From NCBI GenBank assembly GCA_051294375.1, contig CM119266.1, forward strand, positions 18,284,087 to 18,348,086: a stretch of DNA of 64,000 nt, in the 5' to 3' direction. A model generated the notes under the pieces. The model searched no databases. It was not told the origin of the DNA and saw only the letters and a list, made by a program, of their open reading frames with translations. The DNA comes from Paraspadella gotoi. Lineage: Eukaryota > Chaetognatha. A program made the position numbers and the translations under genes. Of the stretch, positions 39,691 through 60,920 are shown one piece after another. The stretch's first letter is position 1; every line of letters starts with the position of its first letter.

Positions 39691-41433
39691 CTAATATTTA
39701 ATAACAAACACTTTTCCAATTAGTGACTCGGTTTTATTGTTGACAACAACGGGAACTTTAAAATCGGAGAAATAACTTTCTTCAGTTGACGGATTATCAG
39801 GCAATGGAAAGTATTGGGATTTTGATTTTGGTAGGTTTTGACCAGTTTTTAGGAAGTTTTCATCTATTGAATGATAGAATTGAAACTGATGTGGCTGTTG
39901 ACCGATATGGAAATTTTCATGCTCCTTTAAACTGGTAATATTTTGATTGGTATAATTACAAAATTTACATTTTAATTCACATTCGTTCAAACTCTTTTTT
40001 AATCTAGGAATTGCAATCTTGAATCCTGAACAATCATGAGTTGCTTCATGAATTTTCAATTTCTCTTTAGATTGAAACTTATCGTCATCAAAAGAACATT
40101 TTAAATCCTGGACTGCATGATATTTCATCCTCGATTGATTCTTTCGAAGAATTATTAAATCTGCCTTTGAATTCTTATATTTAGGACCAGCAGTTTCAGG
40201 ATTGTCAGCAGGCCATTTTTCTTCCGGACTTTTTTTTAACTGGGATGTAAAAGGTTGGTGATTTTCTTCGTGGTTTAAGTTGGTTAAGTTCGTTTTGTGA
40301 ATTCGCTGGTGCTGCATTAAACTTTGAACTGAAGAATGGGTGTAGTCACACGTTGAGCACTTAAATAAGCTTTCACTTACTTGTGATTTTTTAGGGATAG
40401 CTTTCATTTTTAGTTTGGGAATTGGAATTTTGAGTGATGAATAATGAGTTGTCTCATGAGTTTTTAATTCCAAATTTGATTTAAAATCAGAGTTACACAA
40501 AAAACATTTATAAACGGGTTTCATGCATGTGTGTTTCCTTCGATGAATTTTTAAATCTCTCTTAGTATGACATGTATAATCACATTCTTTGCACAAAAGA
40601 CTTTTTTCTTTTGTTTCATGGTTGTCCCGGTTTAAACACTTCTGTGAGTTTTCTTTCGCGTGTAATTTTTTATGGCAATTCAAAAGGCGTTTAGTTCGAG
40701 TTTCGTAACTACAAAGGTTGCATTTAAAATATTTTTCCCCGGAATGAATGCGTTTATGAGCTTTTTTTACTTTAGCCGAAAATCGTGACGAATATTCGCA
40801 ATGTTGGCATTTTATTCCATAATGGTCCTGGCGGTGAAGAATAGACGCACCTGTACTGTAAGTCTTATTATCGCATAATTCACATTTAAATATTTTATCG
40901 GAATGGATTTTCAAATGATCTTTTAGCTCTTTATCCACCGAAGAGGAAAATTTGCACAGGGTACACTTAAATACGTGTGTTTCTCGTCTTTGTTTAACGA
41001 GATTATTTTTTTCGTTATTTTTTATTATCTTTTTTTTTGAATGTAACTTAAAATGTTGTCTCATACCTTTGTGACTGATGGCGGCATGCTTGCAAATTGG
41101 GCATATATATGATATTTTATCGTTAATAGTTGACGTTATGATGGGGGTTTGTTTAGAATCGTCATGGTTATTTAGAATCAATTGTTCATTTTGAACATCA
41201 TCCTGCTTATTTTTCAAATGGTTTATATCCATTTTGTACTCTTGATCGACCTGTTCAGCTTTGGGGCCTTCACTTGCCTGGTCTTCAAACACATCTGGTA
41301 CTTCATTTTTAATTGGTAGCATTTCTTTAATTAAATTTTCGGCGTACACCTCGTCATCAAACAAAAATTCGGTTTTAATTTTAATATTGTCTTCATCAAA
41401 CCCCGTTTTTCCATTTTTTTTGCTCGTATCCAT
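39691..41433 (-). CDS. Multi C2H2 zinc-finger protein
   Basis: Single coding exon. I choose ATG 41433 (MDTSKKNGK) over the in-frame ATG at 41484, because the 17 extra residues are hydrophobic and include an acceptor-like attttttcag; the protein is then 580 residues. Nine C2H2 fingers of the form C-x2-C-x12-H-x3-4-H lie between about residues 109 and 500, for example CPICKHAAISHKGMRQHFKLH, CNLCSYETRTKRLLNCHKKLH and CKFCNYTNQNITSLKEHENFH. A tenth (near LKCSFDDDKF) has lost its second Cys. The acidic N-terminus has IKTE and IKNE motifs. It is a likely DNA-binding nuclear protein and no orthologue is recognised. Compared with other genes here its codons are AT-rich. Confidence 0.85.
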   Translation of the reverse strand: MDTSKKNGKTGFDEDNIKIKTEFLFDDEVYAENLIKEMLPIKNEVPDVFEDQASEGPKAEQVDQEYKMDINHLKNKQDDVQNEQLILNNHDDSKQTPIITSTINDKISYICPICKHAAISHKGMRQHFKLHSKKKIIKNNEKNNLVKQRRETHVFKCTLCKFSSSVDKELKDHLKIHSDKIFKCELCDNKTYSTGASILHRQDHYGIKCQHCEYSSRFSAKVKKAHKRIHSGEKYFKCNLCSYETRTKRLLNCHKKLHAKENSQKCLNRDNHETKEKSLLCKECDYTCHTKRDLKIHRRKHTCMKPVYKCFLCNSDFKSNLELKTHETTHYSSLKIPIPKLKMKAIPKKSQVSESLFKCSTCDYTHSSVQSLMQHQRIHKTNLTNLNHEENHQPFTSQLKKSPEEKWPADNPETAGPKYKNSKADLIILRKNQSRMKYHAVQDLKCSFDDDKFQSKEKLKIHEATHDCSGFKIAIPRLKKSLNECELKCKFCNYTNQNITSLKEHENFHIGQQPHQFQFYHSIDENFLKTGQNLPKSKSQYFPLPDNPSTEESYFSDFKVPVVVNNKTESLIGKVFVIKY

Positions 41434-41484
41434 GTTTTGAAAGTGTGAAAGAATTATTATCTGAAAAATCTTAAATAAACTCAT

Positions 41485-43730
41485 AAAAAGCGAAGATTAG
41501 GCAAAAACATGAAAATAATCCTACTTTGTGGAATACACGAATACAGTGATTATCCACAATGAATGCCAGAGAGACTGTCTATAGCCATAAATCAATAGTA
41601 CATGACAATGAGATTGTATTTAGTAGCATACAAAAAACCGTAGAATAAAGTGTCTGGACTTAGAGAAAAGGATCGGAAACAATTCATAAAATATAATTTT
41701 ATGAGAGGATTATATAAATATGACCAGTTTTATGACGTAATTTCAGCCCGAAACCACGAAAGCAATTTTTTAAAGAGATTTATTAGAATTTGAATTTTTT
41801 GGTTATCTCAAAACCGAAGGGCAGGCTCGTTATTCAAATTGGCCCAATTATCGCAATCATTCGCCAAATCTACGTCTTGTAGTGATCTAATATCACTGCG
41901 CCGTAATAGTGCACTGGGCTAACGCTTCTCTTGTAAACCAATGGTCCGGGTTCTCTCCCTGGTCGGTAACGGTCCTTGCAAAAGAGAGCTCAGTTTATTC
42001 TTCTGTTAGTTTCTTATGATGAGCGGAGTTTATGTCCAACACTTAATCTTTTTGTTATTTTTCCTTCTGTACGTTTCTTTTTGTCTTTTCGAGGGGAAGA
42101 ATTCGTCATCATTTTTCTCGCTTTAAAAACTGTTGAGAAAAAAATAAAATTATTTACTTTAGATGTAAAACCAAACCATTAAAGCTTGTCCTCTTAATTT
42201 ATATTCCTTGTGGATTATCTTTAACATTTTGTCAATATTGGTCAGCAGTTAGCAGATTTATTAGGTATATTAGCAGTTTATGAAAAAGGAAATTAAAAAT
42301 TATTATAGAATTATAGAATTAACAATCAGTTTACCGTTTTTCTTTTTCTTCCGTTTTTCATTGTTTCAATATTAAATCTCGTCTCTGAGGCATCGAGATT
42401 GTACATTGTACACTTCACAGTATCAAGTTATCAACTCACCAGATATTCCCTCCTTCAAGCATTTCAACAGTCGACAGTACCGACAGTATAGACAGTTTCT
42501 GTTCGTCTTCGTAATCACACAGTCGAAGTTTTTTCTACACGTTATATTGTGTTTGTATAGTTGAAAGTGTTGATGCAACTCGCGTTTGAAGAAGCCGACG
42601 ACGCCACCGTGAATTTCGGACGCTTCGTTGTGACGAATCTGACACTAATCGTTATGGAAGATGTACCTTTTTTTCCGTCTCGTTAGGGCTGATATTGATT
42701 TTATTTGACATTTAAAATTTTGTTGAACTTTCGTCATTGTCGTGGAACTTTGAAGAAAACATTTTTAACTTGAATAGAAAATGAAACGTAACCTAACCTA
42801 CAAAAAATAAGAATCAACAACGCGGTCAATTGTCACTCTTCCTTTTTTCTGGAAGGGAAAAGTGAAAAACATGAATAAAAATTGTGAGTTGTGATGTCTC
42901 TCTCTCTCAGTTTTTTTTTCTTTTTTCTGTAAAGGAAGGGAGAAAAACAACTTGAATAGAATTTAGAAAAAATTCATTAACTTAAAAAGAAAACATTTCA
43001 CATTAAGAGGTAGAATTGTAGAATTGTAGAATTTAGAAAACTCGACCCATTGGCTGTTGTCAAAGGGTAAACGAGAAAAAGCAAAAAATTCATTAACTTA
43101 AAAAGAAAACATTTCACATTAAGAGGTAGAATTGTTGAATTGTAGAATTGTGAAAGTCTTAAGAACCGAATGTTAGTTTGTTGACTTTTAAATCGTCTGC
43201 AACTCCTCATTGAGTTTACTTCGGTTTGGATTCTGATTGGATGCAAAGCTAAATACTAATTGGTTGGAACTCAAGCTCGCTCTCGGTTGTTTCGTCACGT
43301 GATCAATTCCTAGAATCTCAAAACGAGGACGAAGACTCTTTTGTTTTTTTGTTTTTTTTCGGGGGGGTTTTCGCCAATAAATACTAAATTAATAGATAGG
43401 CATAGCCGATCAAATATTCAAATGTGTACACTGTTCAGCATTAAAATAATTTGTCTTAAGAACAGATTATAGTATGAAAATATTTTTTTGTTAAAAATTT
43501 ATTAAAAATGTTATATTACTATACAATAATTTTTTTTTAAATCTCGTAATTTTTTACTGCAGTCGCATAGTTTAACAAGAAATATGATTACAACTTTTAA
43601 AAATTCTTACGATTTTTATCCGGATCTGCTTGTCGCAGATTCCGGCTCTATTCACTTTGTCAGTCCATCGGTCTTTGTGTTCGTCCACCCTTAGCTTTGA
43701 TGGGGTTTGATGGGGTGATTGACTCGATAT
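41485..43730. other. Intergenic with short duplication and repeats
   Basis: 41880-41985 is a tRNA-like SINE fragment (B-box-like GGGTTCTCTCCC). A 66-bp segment around AACATTTCACATTAAGAGG occurs twice in direct orientation (about 42968-43034 and 43084-43150). 43617-43730 is the left half of repeat family R, interrupted by the next element. No exon is supported. Confidence 0.5.
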
Positions 43731-45775
43731 TAGACCTTGCCATATATGAAAAGTTTTGAAATCAAAAAACGAGTATTGTGTAAAAGGTGCCCATACATCA
43801 TATGAATTTTTTGAACATTTTTTTTCAAAAAAAAATTTACAGTAAATGCTGCCAACTTTGAAAAAAATGAAAAAAAATGGTAAAAAATGGACTTTTTGCT
43901 AAATATCTTTAAAAGCTTTATTGCTAGAGGGACGAAACCCAAACTATCTTGTAGAGTGGAAAAAATTGACTTGTTACATACCTCGTATTATAAATTAAGT
44001 TAGTTTTTTACTAAGGAAAATTTTTTTTAAAACCTATTGTTTTGGGCAATTTTTGATAAAATTTTTAAAAAATGATATTTTTAACAATGTTTGTGAAATA
44101 TTTTGTAAAAAAAATTATGGCGAATTGAATAAAGAAATAATTGCCTTTGTTTTGCTGAAAGAATTTTAAAAAAAGATTATCGGTTAAAAAGTTATAATTT
44201 TTTTAAATTTAAAAAAAATCATTTTTCTTAATAATTATTTTTATTTAATAGGTTTGAACTAGGCTAAAGGGAAAAAGGGAATGCACTTTTTTCAGAGTAA
44301 ATAAAAAAATAGTAAATTCTTATTTGACAATGGGTAACTTTAATATTTTGTCTCACTAGGTCATTAAAGTTTTTTTTAACTTTTTATCATTTTATAATGG
44401 AATTATGGGTTTTAAATAAGTAGTTTTTTTAATTTTTTTCTATATAAAGAAAAAGAAAAATTAACAAAAGCGATTAAATGATTAAAAATTGATAAAATGA
44501 GACAAAAAAAGCATCTGAGAGAAGAGTTGCTTGCTGTTTACCGATCGAGAAAAAAAAAAAGTCATCATCTAGAGTGCCAAAGAAAGAAAACTAGTTATTC
44601 TATTTTTTTCATAAATTACCTTTGTCAAGCTAGTTCTCCAGAACTGAGTTGAATTATAATTTGTGTTAAAAATATTGCTTAATCAAAAGTTGTAAAAGAT
44701 TTGGAAAAATATATTAAGCTTGCTTGATAAATTTAAGAATAGATCCAACTGTTGATAAATTCATCAACTATAAAAGATATGAAATGAATAAAAATCAAAG
44801 ATGAATTAAAAATAATATTTCAAAACTAAATCGACTATTTACAATAGACTTAATTATTAACTATAAATCATGAATAGATAACAAAAAAATAGAATAACTA
44901 GTTTTCTTTCTTTGGCACTATACCTTTTTTTTCTCGACTGGCAAGCAGCAAGCAACTCTTTTCTCAGTTATTTAACTTTCATTAATTTTACTCTTTTTGT
45001 CTCATTTTATCAATTTTTAATTTTTTTATCGCTTTTTGTCAATTTTTCTTTTTTCTTTTATATAGAAAAAAAATTAAAAAACTACCTTATTTAAAAGTCA
45101 TAATTCCATTATAAAATAATAAAAATTTAAACAAAACTTTAATGACCTGGTGAGACAAAATATTAAAGTTACCCATTGTCAAATAAGAATTTGCTATTTT
45201 TTATTTACTCTGAAAAAAGTGCATTCCCTTTTTCCTTTAGCCTAGTTCAAACCTATTAATAAAAATAATTATTAAGAAAAGTGATTTTTTTTTAAATTTA
45301 AAAAAAATTATAACTTTTTAACCGATAATCCTTTTTAAAAAATCTTTCAGCAAAACAAAGGCAATTATTTTCTTTCATTCGCCATAATTTTTTTTTACAA
45401 AATATTTCACAAACATTGTTAAAAATATCATTTTTTAAAAATTTTATTAAAAATTGACCAAAACAATAGGTTTTAAAAAAAATTTTCCTTTAGTAAAAAA
45501 CTAACTTAATTTATAATACGAGGTATGTAACATAGTCAATTTTTTCCACTCTACAAGAAAGTTTGGGTTTCGTCCCTCTAGCAATAAAGCTTTTAAAGAT
45601 ATTTAGCAAAAAGTCCATTTTTTACCATTTTTTTTCATTTTTTTCAAAGTTGGCAGCATTTACTGTAAATTTTTTTTTTTTTTTAAATGTTCAAAAAATT
45701 CATATGATGTATGGGCACCTTTTACACAATACTAGTTTTTTTGATTTCAAAACTTTTCATATATGGCAAGGTCTA
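43731..45775. mobile_element. hAT-like foldback element
   Basis: 2045 bp. Left arm about 43731-44612 and right arm about 44884-45775 are inverted copies about 880-890 bp long, with a loop of about 270 bp. Ends are TAGACCTTGCCATATATGAA read inward from both sides. The 8-bp flank CTCGATAT is duplicated (43723-43730 and 45776-45783) and fits the hAT target pattern nTnnnnAn. No transposase frame exists; the open frames in the arms are mirror copies of each other. The arms differ mainly by small indels and scattered substitutions. It is inserted into repeat family R. Confidence 0.8.
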
Positions 45776-45783
45776 CTCGATAT

Positions 45784-46380
45784 CCTGTGTGTGAGTAAAA
45801 AAATGTGTGATTGAGTTGGAAATGATGTTTGGATGAAATCAACCAAGTCGAAATGATTTTTTTCCCCTTTCAAGTAAATATAAATGCAGACTGTAACAAT
45901 AATAAATACAATTACCACAACCCCAACTACTTCCATAACCTCCACAATGACCAAGTTTGTAAAAACAATATAGAGAGTATTGATAATAAGATCGATAAAG
46001 ATTAACGTGCCGGTGAGAACACCAATAGCCGAATTCAAAGTTTCGTAAACCAAGGGAACTGATTGAAAAATCTCCAAGACCCATTGGGCACATTTAGTGT
46101 GGGGGCTATCCACACTTCCAGAGAGGGACGGCGACCCTCTCTCCTCTTGGTCACTTCAAGCTCCTTGTATTAGATGCTCGTATGGAGTTAAATATAGTTT
46201 TTTCCTATCTAACATTTATCTAACATTTTTAGAAACATTTCTTTAAAGACATTATTCCACTTCATTTACAGGAAGACAGGAACTCTGGGAGTAAATAAAC
46301 TATTTATATTTATTATGGATGGATACCTTAACCCTTAGCCTGTCCAAAGCAAGATAGCTTATTCATTGAATTGTTGGTTG
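45784..46380. repeat. Right half of repeat R and copy of family S
   Basis: 45784-45860 continues repeat R (GTGTGTGAGTAAAAAAATGTGTGAT; compare 62995-63070). 46130-46380 belongs to family S: GCTCCTTGTATTAGATGCT, TTCCACTTCATTTACAGGAA and CTGGGAGTAAATAAAC match 60610-60780. Confidence 0.55.
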
Positions 46381-46409
46381 TACTCACAGAACTGAACAAC
46401 TGAAAAAAA

Positions 46410-46730
46410 AAAAGAAACTTTCTTTCTTTCTTTTTGTTTATTCTTTTTTTCCTTTATTTTTTTCCCTTTTTTTTTCTATTGTTCTTATTGCTTTTCGTTC
46501 CTTTCCTTTCCTTTCCTTTCCTTTCCTTTCCTTTCCTTTCATATTCTACTCTATTCTATTCTAATCTATCCTTTCTCTATCTTTTCTTTTCTTTTCTTTT
46601 CTTTTCTTTCTGTTTCTTTTCTTTTTCTTTTCTTTTCTTCTTTTTTCTTTTCTCTTTTTTCTTTTTTTCTTTCCTCTTCTATCCTTTCTCTTTTTTTAAT
46701 TTTCTTTTCTTTTTTCTTTTTTTACATCGT
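46410..46730. repeat. Polypyrimidine tract with (CTTTC)n
   Basis: About 320 bases of C/T on the plus strand, including (CTTTC)n at 46500-46540 and (CTTTT)n after it. It is followed by a (CGA)n run near 46840-46880. Confidence 0.9.
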
Positions 46731-47209
46731 TCTGGTGACTTTGACTCGGAACGACGCGTCACGATTCCACGTCGTCTTTGTAGTCGTCGTCGTTGCCAGA
46801 GTCGTCGACGTCGTTTCCGTGACTCTCGCTGCGTTGCCAAGGCGACGACGACGACGACGCCGACGACGACGACGACAACGAAGGAAATTTCTTTGGTCGT
46901 TGACTTTAAAAAAGCCTCACCGAATTTTTTTTATTCTCTCTCGTGGTTTTTAATCTTTGACACTAACTATACTACAAATATTTTAATTTTTTAAAAATAA
47001 AAAACGCCATCCCAAAAAATTATTCAAAAATATCGAACAATGTGAAAAAAATATTTAATTAGCGATAAATATCAAAATTGAACCGAAGAAAAAAATGTTA
47101 TGACAAAATAATCTTAGTTCGCTATTTATTTTAATAATATATTGTAACACAAACTGACGAAATTTTTATCGATGATGTAAGATTTCGTGAAATGCAATAG
47201 GAGCGTTGA

Positions 47210-47211
<2 letters not shown>

Positions 47212-47301
<90 letters not shown>
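47212..47301. repeat. (CT)n microsatellite
   Basis: About 45 uninterrupted CT units. Confidence 0.97.
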
Positions 47302-47303
<2 letters not shown>

Positions 47304-47697
47304 CCTCCCTTTCTCTCTCTCTTTCTTTCGCTCTCATTCCCTCTATCTCCCCTCCCTTACTCTCTCACTCTCCTAATATAGAAAGCCGGCCCGCGATTCT
47401 TGCAGATGCCGACAGATGCGGACAGATGCCATGAAAGCGAAACGATTGGCACCCGCGACGCTTAAGTGGAGATGCCACGTGCGTCGCCTTCGGTTGTATC
47501 AAATTCGCTCAAAAGCGGAGAAGTATGAGTTCGCACAGAGATCTTCTGATCGCAATAAATGCGAGCCGAGGAAAAGAGACAAGGAATACAATTTAATTAA
47601 ACTGTTATACATTCATACATTTCATTAAACTGTTATACAGTTATATGAAACTGATCCTTCAGTTGACGCTGAAAAGAAAAAGAAAAAGATTGTGAAT

Positions 47698-47698
<1 letters not shown>

Positions 47699-47761
<63 letters not shown>
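47699..47761. repeat. (GA)n microsatellite, then (GAC)n
   Basis: About 31 GA units. A (GAC)n run follows at 47814-47870. Confidence 0.97.
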
Positions 47762-47763
<2 letters not shown>

Positions 47764-48503
47764 CGTCAATGAGAGTCGCTGATTCTTTGAGTCTCTTGGA
47801 TCCTAAATTGCTTTGACGACGACGACGACGACGACGACGACGAGGATAACGACGCCGACGACGACGACTATACAGATGGAAATATCTTCTTAAAACTCAG
47901 TTGACTGTGATAACGACAGTCACAGTGAGTCAGTGACATTTACGACGATGACAACGACGAGGATCTTTCTCAAGCGACTCTTTCAGTTTCTCTCTTAAAT
48001 CAGTTTCCTCCATCGTTGAGATCTTTCCTCTTCTTTCTCACTTCATTCTCAACCGACACAAATTTCTCCACTTATCTCAAGCTTTCAATTCTCTCCTCAC
48101 CAACACTTTCTTTCTCAACCAAGACTTAACTTCAGAAAAGACACTTCCTTTCTCAACCAATAGATCATCTTTCAACCAACATTGCTCTCTTAATCAACAC
48201 TTTCTTTTATCAACCAATGCTCTATTCCCAATCGACGTTCCCTTCTCAACTCATAAATTCTCTTTCAATCAACACTACTATTTCTATCAACACTTTTCTC
48301 TCAAGAACACTGTATTTGCAGTTCCTTTCTTGGGTCCAATCTTTGCTCCTCCTTTTGCTCTTTTCTTTACTCCTCCTTTTGCTCTTTTCTTTGCTCCTCC
48401 TTTTGCTCTTTTCTCTCTCCTGCTCTTGGTCTATCCTCTTCTTTTTCTCAGCTCTTTTCTTCGACCATAATATTTCCTTCTCTTTTTCCGTTTCCTCGTT
48501 GTT

Positions 48504-48514
48504 AGAGAGAGAGA

Positions 48515-48598
<84 letters not shown>
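48504..48598. repeat. (GA)n microsatellite
   Basis: About 95 bases of GA repeats with single interruptions. The plus strand is pyrimidine-rich to the left (48000-48500) and purine-rich to the right (48650-49070). Confidence 0.95.
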
Positions 48599-48601
<3 letters not shown>

Positions 48602-49079
48602 CGACGCGTTGCTAAGGCGACGAAACTGGGGAGAAACCGCGCGATTAAACTCCCAAGGAAAACAAAAATAAACAACGAAAGAATAAAAACTGGAAAACAA
48701 AGACGAAAAAAAAACGAAGCAGAAAAAAGCAAATGATTTTGTGATGAGAGAAAGAAAATGAAAAAAATGAACGGAAATAAAAAAAAGAATGAAAGAAGGA
48801 ACGAAATAACAAAGAATCATAAGAACGAATGAAAATACGAACGAAAGAAAGAAAGAAAGAAAGAAAGAACAAATGAAGGACTCACGAACTAAAAAAAAAA
48901 CAAACAAGCAAGTTACAACCAATGAACAATCTAAGGAAGAGACAAATCAAAAAAACTTAAGAACGAAAAAATTTTATTGGAGATTAAAAAGAAGCAATAA
49001 AATGAAGAAAAGAATAAACAAAGGAAACAAAAAAATAAACTACCGAAAAACAAACTGATGAGCCAACAAATGTAGGATG

Positions 49080-49182
49080 AAACAACCAACCAACCAACGA
49101 ATCAACCAACAAACCAACCAACCCACCAACCAACCAACCAACCAACCAACCAACGAATCAACCAACCAACCAACCAACGAAT
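49080..49182. repeat. (AACC)n tandem repeat
   Basis: Repeats of CCAA with interspersed CGAAT units, about 100 bases. Confidence 0.9.
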
Positions 49183-49792
49183 ACAACGAGAGAGCTCGTA
49201 ACGTTCTCTGACGTAAAAGGAATCAGCGATGTGAAAAAGTTTTTTTTTCTTAGAGACAAAAACAAAGAAGAAACGTAAAGAGCGAATGAGAAATAAAATG
49301 AACAGCAGCGCAGAGAGTCGTGAATAAAATCAAAATCGGCAGCGCATAGAACATCAGCAATAAATAAAAACAAAAGCGGCAGCAATAAATAAAAACAAAA
49401 GCGGCAGCGGAGCGAGCAGCAGTTATAAATTAAAACAAAAGCGGTACTAAAGTGGTAAAGCAATATAGATTGGTACTTCGAGACATTCCAAATTTTGGTA
49501 TCACAAATTGTTAGTACATTTATGAATAGTAGAAAAATCAAACATCTTTACTAATTTGCTTAAAAGAATACGATAATAAATTGTTTTTTTTGCATTTCTA
49601 AGCAAAAATTCCTTTAATGAAGATATATAAAAATTTAAATGTTTGATTTATTTTGTCATCAGTGACGTATTTTAGTTAAAAAGCTTCCGCTAAATTTAAT
49701 AAACACATCTATAACATTAATAAATTCAACGACACCACCAAAAGCAACAACTACAACAGCAGCAGCAGCAGCAGAATCAGCGGCAGAGGAAA

Positions 49793-60116
<10,324 letters not shown>

Positions 60117-60346
60117 TGATTGATGCTGCTGGTCGTTGATTTCTTGTTGATGATAATGATAATTTTTATGCAAAGTATGTTGTTGATAATGTTATTGTTG
60201 TTGTGGTTGCGTTTGATGTTGATTTCGTTGTGATGATATTGTTCTGGATGTTGTTGTTGTTATTTTTTAATGTTTATGCCTTCTTAGTTAATGTGGTAGT
60301 TTATTTTGCTTAAGGTGATTCGTGTTTGAAAAAAAAATGATATGCC

Positions 60347-60425
60347 TTAAGGAGTGTAACGAAAAAAATTCCTTTGAACAACAATTTATTATGTTCAAAC
60401 AAATTTTTTTCGTTACGCTCCTTAA
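60347..60425. repeat. Near-perfect hairpin
   Basis: TTAAGGAGTGTAACGAAAAA at 60347 pairs with the complement of TTTTTCGTTACGCTCCTTAA at 60406-60425; arms of about 33 bases, loop about 12. Could be a tiny inverted-repeat element or a hairpin transcript. It lies in the presumed MFSD6 intron. Confidence 0.75.
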
Positions 60426-60505
60426 AATTACACAAACAACAACAAAAAAAAGATCGAATAAAATGAAAAAAAAATCGCAAAACAAAAACTTATGAGCATA
60501 AAATA

Positions 60506-60513
60506 AAATAATA

Positions 60514-60571
<58 letters not shown>
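60506..60571. repeat. (AAT)n microsatellite
   Basis: About 20 AAT units. Confidence 0.95.
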
Positions 60572-60572
<1 letters not shown>

Positions 60573-60599
60573 GAATGGATAATTTTTATATTGGTTGTA

Positions 60600-60920
60600 C
60601 CAATTTCATAAAATTCAGCTCCTTGTATTTTGATGCTAGTGCGGAGTACAATAAGTATTCCCCGATCTAATACTTAAGGGAGTGGTCTTTTCATACAATT
60701 GAAACATTCTTTGAAATATTTTCCACTTCATTGATAAGGAAGCCAGGTAATCTGGGAGTAAATAAACGGGACTGTGAGAGAGTCTTGATTGAAAGCTTGC
60801 AGGGACCTGCTATGTAATTATCTTGTAAGAGTGATGGAGGCCTTAAACCACCAAAGCCTGTCCAAAGTCAGGGGCAAGATAGCTTATTTATTAAATGAAT
60901 GGATAATTTTTATATTGGTT
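60600..60920 (+). repeat. Interspersed repeat family S, longest copy
   Basis: Carries all the blocks found separately at 18310-18465, 31970-32125 and 46130-46380. It is flanked by copies of GATAATTTTTATATTGGTTG at about 60579 and 60902. No frame is seen. Confidence 0.65.

Noticed and set aside
41434-41484. Upstream in-frame ATG of the large zinc-finger gene
   Set aside because: The 17 added residues are hydrophobic and contain an acceptor-like site, so this looks like intron or 5' UTR.
43730-43942. 70-codon frame repeated at 45563-45814
   Set aside because: The two are mirror copies in the arms of the foldback element; AT-rich, no protein family.
47131-47381. Ser/Leu and Arg/Glu repeat open frames over (CT)n arrays
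   Set aside because: Translations of dinucleotide repeats; the same applies to frames at 48431-48922, 52301-52909, 54420-54728 and 55035-55462.
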